DNA of 9,214 bases from Granulicatella adiacens (GTDB lineage: Bacteria; Bacillota; Bacilli; Lactobacillales; Aerococcaceae): the NCBI GenBank assembly GCA_018364485.1, contig JAGZLX010000062.1, positions 1 through 9,214 on the forward strand, read 5' to 3'. The notes under the pieces are model-generated. The model was not told where the DNA came from, made no database searches, and worked only from the letters and a program-made list of their open reading frames with translations. The position numbers were made by a program, and so were the translations under genes. Below are positions 6,089 through 9,214 of this stretch, one piece after another. Each line of letters begins with the position of its first letter. Positions within the stretch are counted from its first letter, which is position 1.

Positions 6089-6119
6089 CGTATGTATTAA
6101 TAGAAGTAGTGAGTCTAGC

Positions 6120-6148
6120 TTTTATTCAACTGTGTATTTTGCTAAAAT
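6120..6148 (+). promoter_or_regulatory. Probable promoter of recX-mutY
   Basis: TGC followed by TAAAAT (6143-6148) is a good extended -10. The -35 region at the right distance is weak (TTTTAT, 6120-6125). The predicted start near 6155 leaves about 20 nt before the recX ATG. Confidence 0.5.
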
Positions 6149-6176
6149 ATTTCTATGTAGAATGGAGTGTGGGAAT

Positions 6177-6992
6177 ATGGTCATTACAAAAATTGAGGCT
6201 CAAAAGAAAAAAGGCCGTTACAATATTTATTTGAATGATACTTTTGCATTTGGTGTCGATGAGGCAACGGTTGTTAAGTTTGCCTTGTTCAAAGGGACAG
6301 AACTGACAAAAGAACAAATCGAAGAAATCCAACATGATGATTGTATTCAACAAGCCTATCAAAAAGCGTTGCACTTTCTGAACTTTAAACTTCGTTCTAC
6401 GAAGGAAGTTTATGAGAAATTAGAAAAATTAGAATTTGACGAAGAGATTATTAATGAAGTGCTTGGAAAATTACATGAACAGAACTTTATTAATGATACT
6501 TTTTATGCAGAAAGCTATCTCAATCAGGCAAAGTTTGTGACGTTTAAAGGACCTAAGTCAGTCGTTTTTGATTTACAAAAGAAAGGCATTAGCGATAAAG
6601 TCATTCAAACGGTGCTTGAAGGTTACACGCTGAGAGAGCAACTTGAAAATGCGATTCAAATTGCGCAGCCCTATTTGAAAGGGCAAAAACGTGTCACACC
6701 AAAAGTGGCTAAGCAAAAAGTAAAAGTGTTTGTGATGCAAAAAGGGTATTCGAAGGAAATCGCAGAAGAGGTTGTTCCGTTTCTATCGTTTGAAGCGCAA
6801 AGCGAGATGGAAGCAGAATTAGCGGTGAAGGAGATTGCAACGATTTACCGACGCATTGCTAAAAAATATGAAGAGAATGAATCAGCGCTCTGGTACCAAA
6901 TCAAAGGGAAGTTGTATCAAAAAGGATTTACTTCTAGTGTGATTGAACAGGCCATTGCGCAATTTGAAATGGAGAAAGAAGAATGGATTTAG
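6177..6992 (+). CDS. recX: Regulatory protein RecX
   Basis: Cytoplasmic modulator of RecA that binds RecA filaments and limits recombinase and SOS activity. At 271 aa it is the long, multi-repeat form usual in Firmicutes. Helical RecX repeats are visible: ALHFLNFKLRSTKEVYEKLEKL (64-85), VLGKLHEQNFINDTFYAESYLNQ (95-117) with the conserved FI(N/D)D core, then KGPKSVVFDLQKKGIS (124-139), VFVMQKGYSKEIAEEV (184-199) and KGKLYQKGFTSSVIEQAI (243-260). The N-terminal ITKIEAQKKKGRYNIYLND is typical for the family. The frame is open upstream to 5997, but that stretch overlaps the ATPase gene and the terminator. ATG 6177 has GGAG at 6164-6167 (9-base spacing) and gives the family N-terminus. The gene ends inside the start of mutY (10-nt overlap), so the two are probably co-translated. 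Confidence 0.94.
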   Translation: MVITKIEAQKKKGRYNIYLNDTFAFGVDEATVVKFALFKGTELTKEQIEEIQHDDCIQQAYQKALHFLNFKLRSTKEVYEKLEKLEFDEEIINEVLGKLHEQNFINDTFYAESYLNQAKFVTFKGPKSVVFDLQKKGISDKVIQTVLEGYTLREQLENAIQIAQPYLKGQKRVTPKVAKQKVKVFVMQKGYSKEIAEEVVPFLSFEAQSEMEAELAVKEIATIYRRIAKKYEENESALWYQIKGKLYQKGFTSSVIEQAIAQFEMEKEEWI

Positions 6993-8155
6993 CCGATATT
7001 GGCGTAAAAATGTGGGACGAGGAGAAAATCAAGCGCTTCAGAAAAGCATTGCTTGATTGGTACGACAAAGAAAAACGAGACTTGCCTTGGAGAAGAACGA
7101 GTGATCCGTACGCTATTTGGGTGAGCGAGATTATGCTCCAACAAACCAGAGTGGATACAGTCATTCCATATTACGAGCGTTTCTTAGCGACGTTCCCAAC
7201 AGTGAAGGATTTAGCAGAGGCTCCAGAAGAAGTATTATTGAAATGCTGGGAAGGTCTTGGTTACTACTCACGTGTTCGCAATATGCAAAAAGCAGCGATT
7301 CAAGTGATGGAAGAGTTCGGTGGTGTATTTCCCAATACCTATGAAGGGATTCTCTCATTAAAAGGAATCGGACCATATACTGCAGGAGCAATCGCGAGTA
7401 TCGCTTTTGGATTGCCAGAGCCTGCCGTGGATGGCAACTTGATGCGTGTGATTAGCCGATTGTTTGAAGTGAATTTAGACATTGGGAACCCAAGCAATCG
7501 TTGGGCGTTTCAAGAAATTGCAGAGATTTTAATTGATCCCGAACGTCCAGGAGACTTTAATCAGGCTCTGATGGATTTAGGTTCAGATATCGAGTCACCA
7601 GTCAACCCTCGTCCTGAAGAGAGTCCTGTGAAAGAGTTTAGTGCAGCGTATCAAAATGGGACGATGCATATTTATCCGATTAAGAAACCGAAGAAGAAAC
7701 CAACGCCGATGAAATGGCGCGCGTTTATTATTCAGGATGACAAGGGACGCTTCTTGGTAGAGAAGAATACGCAAGCAGACCTGTTAAGTGGATTTTGGCA
7801 TTTCCCATTAATTCGTGATTTTAGCACGGTGGGAGAATCGATTGATTTGTTTGAAGGAATTGCCGAAGAAAATTCGACTTACGAAATTAACCAGAACATC
7901 CCGCTGGAAGTTCAATTCGAGAGTTTATATAAAATGAAGCTTCAACCAACTCGCATTTTACCGAAAACCGTAAAACATATTTTCAGTCACCAACGCTGGG
8001 ATATTGAATTGCAATGTGCAACGGCTTCAGGAACGTTAGAACAGCATGCAACGCGTACGCTCCAATGGGTCACAAAAGAAGAAATGGCACAACTGCCACA
8101 GTCTAGAGTGCAAGGAAAGATGTGTGAGTTACTCGCTTCTCAAGAGTTTTTATAA
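6983..8155 (+). CDS. mutY: A/G-specific adenine DNA glycosylase MutY lacking the iron-sulfur cluster ligands
   Basis: Base-excision repair enzyme that removes adenine paired with 8-oxoguanine; 390 aa, a full family length. Catalytic domain: LPWRRTSDPYAIWVSEIMLQQT (34-55) with catalytic Glu49, helix-hairpin-helix LKGIGPYTAGAI (126-137), and AVDGNLMRV (148-156) with catalytic Asp150. The usual C-x6-C-x2-C-x5-C block after FNQALMDLG is present at exact spacing, but all four cysteines are replaced: Glu204, Pro211, Ser214, Ser220. The C-terminal NUDIX-like domain (about 243-390) keeps the FSH loop (334-336, in KHIFSHQRW) that recognises 8-oxoguanine. Function is therefore probably retained without a 4Fe-4S cluster. 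The ATG at 6983 lies inside recX with GGAG 8 bases upstream (6971-6974). An internal ATG at 7010 has a poor ribosome site. Confidence 0.95.
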   Translation: MDLADIGVKMWDEEKIKRFRKALLDWYDKEKRDLPWRRTSDPYAIWVSEIMLQQTRVDTVIPYYERFLATFPTVKDLAEAPEEVLLKCWEGLGYYSRVRNMQKAAIQVMEEFGGVFPNTYEGILSLKGIGPYTAGAIASIAFGLPEPAVDGNLMRVISRLFEVNLDIGNPSNRWAFQEIAEILIDPERPGDFNQALMDLGSDIESPVNPRPEESPVKEFSAAYQNGTMHIYPIKKPKKKPTPMKWRAFIIQDDKGRFLVEKNTQADLLSGFWHFPLIRDFSTVGESIDLFEGIAEENSTYEINQNIPLEVQFESLYKMKLQPTRILPKTVKHIFSHQRWDIELQCATASGTLEQHATRTLQWVTKEEMAQLPQSRVQGKMCELLASQEFL

Positions 8156-8182
8156 GAATAGGCGCCGTAAATCTGATTTTTG

Positions 8183-8211
8183 TTCACAGAATGGTAGAAA
8201 TATGCTATACT
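8183..8211 (+). promoter_or_regulatory. Sigma-A promoter of the DUF402 gene
   Basis: TTCACA (8183-8188), a 17-bp spacer, and TATACT (8206-8211) with an upstream TGC giving an extended -10. The start is expected near 8218. The leader of about 55 nt contains a small inverted repeat TAAGAG/CTCTTA (8231-8236/8241-8246), which has no T-tract and so is not a terminator. Confidence 0.75.
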
Positions 8212-8273
8212 ACTAGTGATTTGAAATAACTAAGAGTTTACTCTTAAATAGATATAGAAAGTTGGATATAGTG

Positions 8274-8813
8274 GTGCAGAATCCCAGAGAAGGAGAATTC
8301 ATCACTGTCAAGAGTTATAAACATGATGGTAGTCTTCATCGCACTTGGCGCGACAGCATGATTTTGAAGACAAGCGATCAAGCAATTATCGCTTGCAATG
8401 ATCATACTCTTGTGACTGAGTCCGACGGTAGAAGATGGTTGACGAGAGAGCCAGCGTTATTGTATTACCATAAACATTATTGGTTCAATGTCGTAACGAT
8501 GATTCGTCAAAAAGGAATTTCTTACTATTGTAATTTGGCTTCACCTTATGTATTAGATGCAGAAGCGTTGAAGTATATTGATTACGACTTAGATATTAAG
8601 ATTTTCCCGGATGGCGAAAAGAGATTGCTAGATGTCGATGAATATGAATTGCATCGCCGTCAAATGCATTATTCAAAAGAGATTGATCAAATCTTGAAAG
8701 CAAACGTTGAGATTCTTGTGGATTGGATCAATAACAAAAAAGGGCCGTTCTCGCCTGAATATGTCGATTTATGGTATGAAAGATATATTCAATTAACCTA
8801 TCGTAAATCATAA
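8274..8813 (+). CDS. DUF402 nucleoside tri-/diphosphate phosphatase (YgaC/Ntdp family)
   Basis: Cytoplasmic enzyme of about 179 aa in the DUF402 family. Characterised Firmicute members (staphylococcal Ntdp; YgaC in Bacillus) hydrolyse nucleoside tri- and diphosphates with a divalent metal. The family signature is nearly continuous: SYKHDGSLHRTWRD near the N-terminus, then NDHTLVTESDGRRWLTREPALLYYHKHYWFN, ISYYCNLASPYVLD, and the acidic YIDYDLDIKIFPDGEKRLLDVDEYE that supplies metal ligands. The start is uncertain. The frame opens at TTG 8262, with GTG codons at 8271 and 8274. GTG 8274 has GGA seven bases upstream and gives an N-terminus (MQNPREGEF) like the usual M-x-x-P-K-E-G of the family, so I chose it. 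The gene has its own promoter and terminator and is monocistronic. Confidence 0.9.
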   Translation: MQNPREGEFITVKSYKHDGSLHRTWRDSMILKTSDQAIIACNDHTLVTESDGRRWLTREPALLYYHKHYWFNVVTMIRQKGISYYCNLASPYVLDAEALKYIDYDLDIKIFPDGEKRLLDVDEYELHRRQMHYSKEIDQILKANVEILVDWINNKKGPFSPEYVDLWYERYIQLTYRKS

Positions 8814-8830
8814 CTCATGATAGCTGAGTT
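8812..8830 (+). other. Small hairpin over the DUF402 stop codon
   Basis: AACTCA (8812-8817) pairs with TGAGTT (8825-8830) across a 7-nt loop, beginning at the stop codon. It lacks a T-tract and lies just before the true terminator, so it is probably minor, perhaps protecting the mRNA 3' end. Confidence 0.4.
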
Positions 8831-8835
8831 GAAAG

Positions 8836-8864
8836 AGCAAGTAGCTAAGGCTGCTTGCTTTTTT
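8836..8864 (+). terminator. Rho-independent terminator after the DUF402 gene
   Basis: AGCAAGTAGC (8836-8845) pairs with GCTGCTTGCT (8850-8859; one T-G pair) around the loop TAAG and is followed by a run of Ts to 8864. It separates the DUF402 gene from the downstream mutase gene. Confidence 0.93.
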
Positions 8865-8911
8865 GCTTTGCGGAAAAATTAAAAAATCTTCTATGATTGT
8901 ACAGAAGCTTT

Positions 8912-8920
8912 TGGTAGAAT
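8912..8920 (+). promoter_or_regulatory. Probable extended -10 promoter of the phosphohexomutase gene
   Basis: TGG followed by TAGAAT (8915-8920) makes an extended -10 element. The -35 region (about 8892-8897, TATGAT) is weak. The predicted start near 8927 leaves a leader of about 20 nt to the ATG at 8947. Confidence 0.5.
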
Positions 8921-8946
8921 AGAGCTAGAACTAAGGAGGGATTCCC

Positions 8947-9214
8947 ATGTCAAAAATCAATGAGTTACAATTAAGTTCAGATATTCGAGGCATTGCTATA
9001 GCAACAGAAGAATTTGATGCGACGCTAACGGTAGAAGAGAGTCGTTTGATTGCGAGTGCTTTTGTGAAATGGCTACAGAAACGTTACCCATCTAAAACGG
9101 TGACGGAATTAGTTGTTGGGATTGGTCGTGATAGCCGCATTAGTGGTCCGGACTTAACAAGAGAATTTATTCAGGTGTTATCTGCTTTTGGCGTTCGCGT
9201 AATTGATTTTGAAA
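8947..9214 (+). CDS. Phosphoglucomutase/phosphomannomutase family protein, 5' end only
   Basis: The first 89 codons of a gene cut by the right edge of the window. An excellent AGGAGG (8934-8939) lies seven bases before the ATG. The protein begins with a conserved substrate-loop-like SSDIRGIA and continues through a helix to LVVGIGRDSRISGPDLTREFIQVLSAFGVRVIDFE. This is the N-terminal pattern of alpha-D-phosphohexomutases (phosphoglucomutase, phosphomannomutase, phosphoglucosamine mutase), in which GRDxRxSG precedes the active-site serine loop. The catalytic TASHNP-type loop lies beyond the window, so integrity and substrate cannot be judged. GlmM is less likely because its N-terminus normally reads FGTDGVRG. 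Confidence 0.87.
   Translation, partial: MSKINELQLSSDIRGIAIATEEFDATLTVEESRLIASAFVKWLQKRYPSKTVTELVVGIGRDSRISGPDLTREFIQVLSAFGVRVIDFE

Noticed and set aside
5997..6176. N-terminal extension of RecX by 60 residues
   Set aside because: It overlaps the end of the ATPase gene and translates through the terminator. The family N-terminus begins at ATG 6177.
7117..7391. Open frames on both strands inside mutY
   Set aside because: They lie over the conserved catalytic domain of MutY and have no independent support.
8231..8246. Terminator in the leader of the DUF402 gene
   Set aside because: The 6-bp stem is not followed by a run of Ts, so it cannot be an intrinsic terminator.

Overview
The window looks like chromosomal DNA of a low-GC Firmicute in the order Lactobacillales. 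Signs are AT-rich third codon positions, strong GGAG-type ribosome binding sites, sigma-A promoters with 17-bp spacers, a group II ECF vitamin transporter, a manganese-riboswitch-controlled P-type ATPase of the lactococcal/streptococcal kind, and a MutY without iron-sulfur ligands. Carnobacteriaceae (for example Granulicatella, known for needing pyridoxal) would fit, but this is a guess from gene content. No phage, transposase, CRISPR, tRNA or rRNA is visible.

Layout. (1) 1-426 has no convincing protein gene. It holds two copies of a structured repeat with a 217-bp period; the complete second copy is bounded by long inverted repeats and encloses two hairpins. A strong bidirectional terminator (389-422) follows. 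(2) 427-1817, minus strand, is a two-gene vitamin B6 salvage operon: pyridoxal kinase, then an ECF S-component, joined by an ATGA overlap. (3) 1818-1917 is a compact divergent control region. Two face-to-face sigma-A promoters occupy the same roughly 30 bp, next to a perfect 16-bp palindrome. (4) 1918-3141, plus strand, is a MocR/PdxR-type regulator (GntR winged helix plus aminotransferase-like domain) in which the PLP-binding lysine appears to be serine. (5) 3142-3379 carries a promoter and a yybP-ykoY manganese riboswitch with a transcription terminator. (6) 3380-6040 is a type IIA cation-exporting P-type ATPase, followed by a terminator. (7) 6177-8155 is a recX-mutY pair with a 10-nt overlap. 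(8) 8274-8813 is a DUF402 nucleoside tri-/diphosphatase (YgaC/Ntdp family) with its own promoter and terminator. (9) 8947-9214 is the 5' end of a phosphoglucomutase/phosphomannomutase-family gene cut by the window edge.

How it fits together. The first half is a self-contained B6 module: uptake (ECF S-component, with its energising module elsewhere), trapping by phosphorylation (PdxK), and a divergent PLP-family regulator. The second half is cation homeostasis (riboswitch plus pump), followed by DNA repair genes and two housekeeping enzymes. The items most worth a second look are the repeat element at the left edge, the regulator with a degenerate PLP site, the superimposed divergent promoters, and the MutY in which all four cluster cysteines are replaced at conserved spacing.
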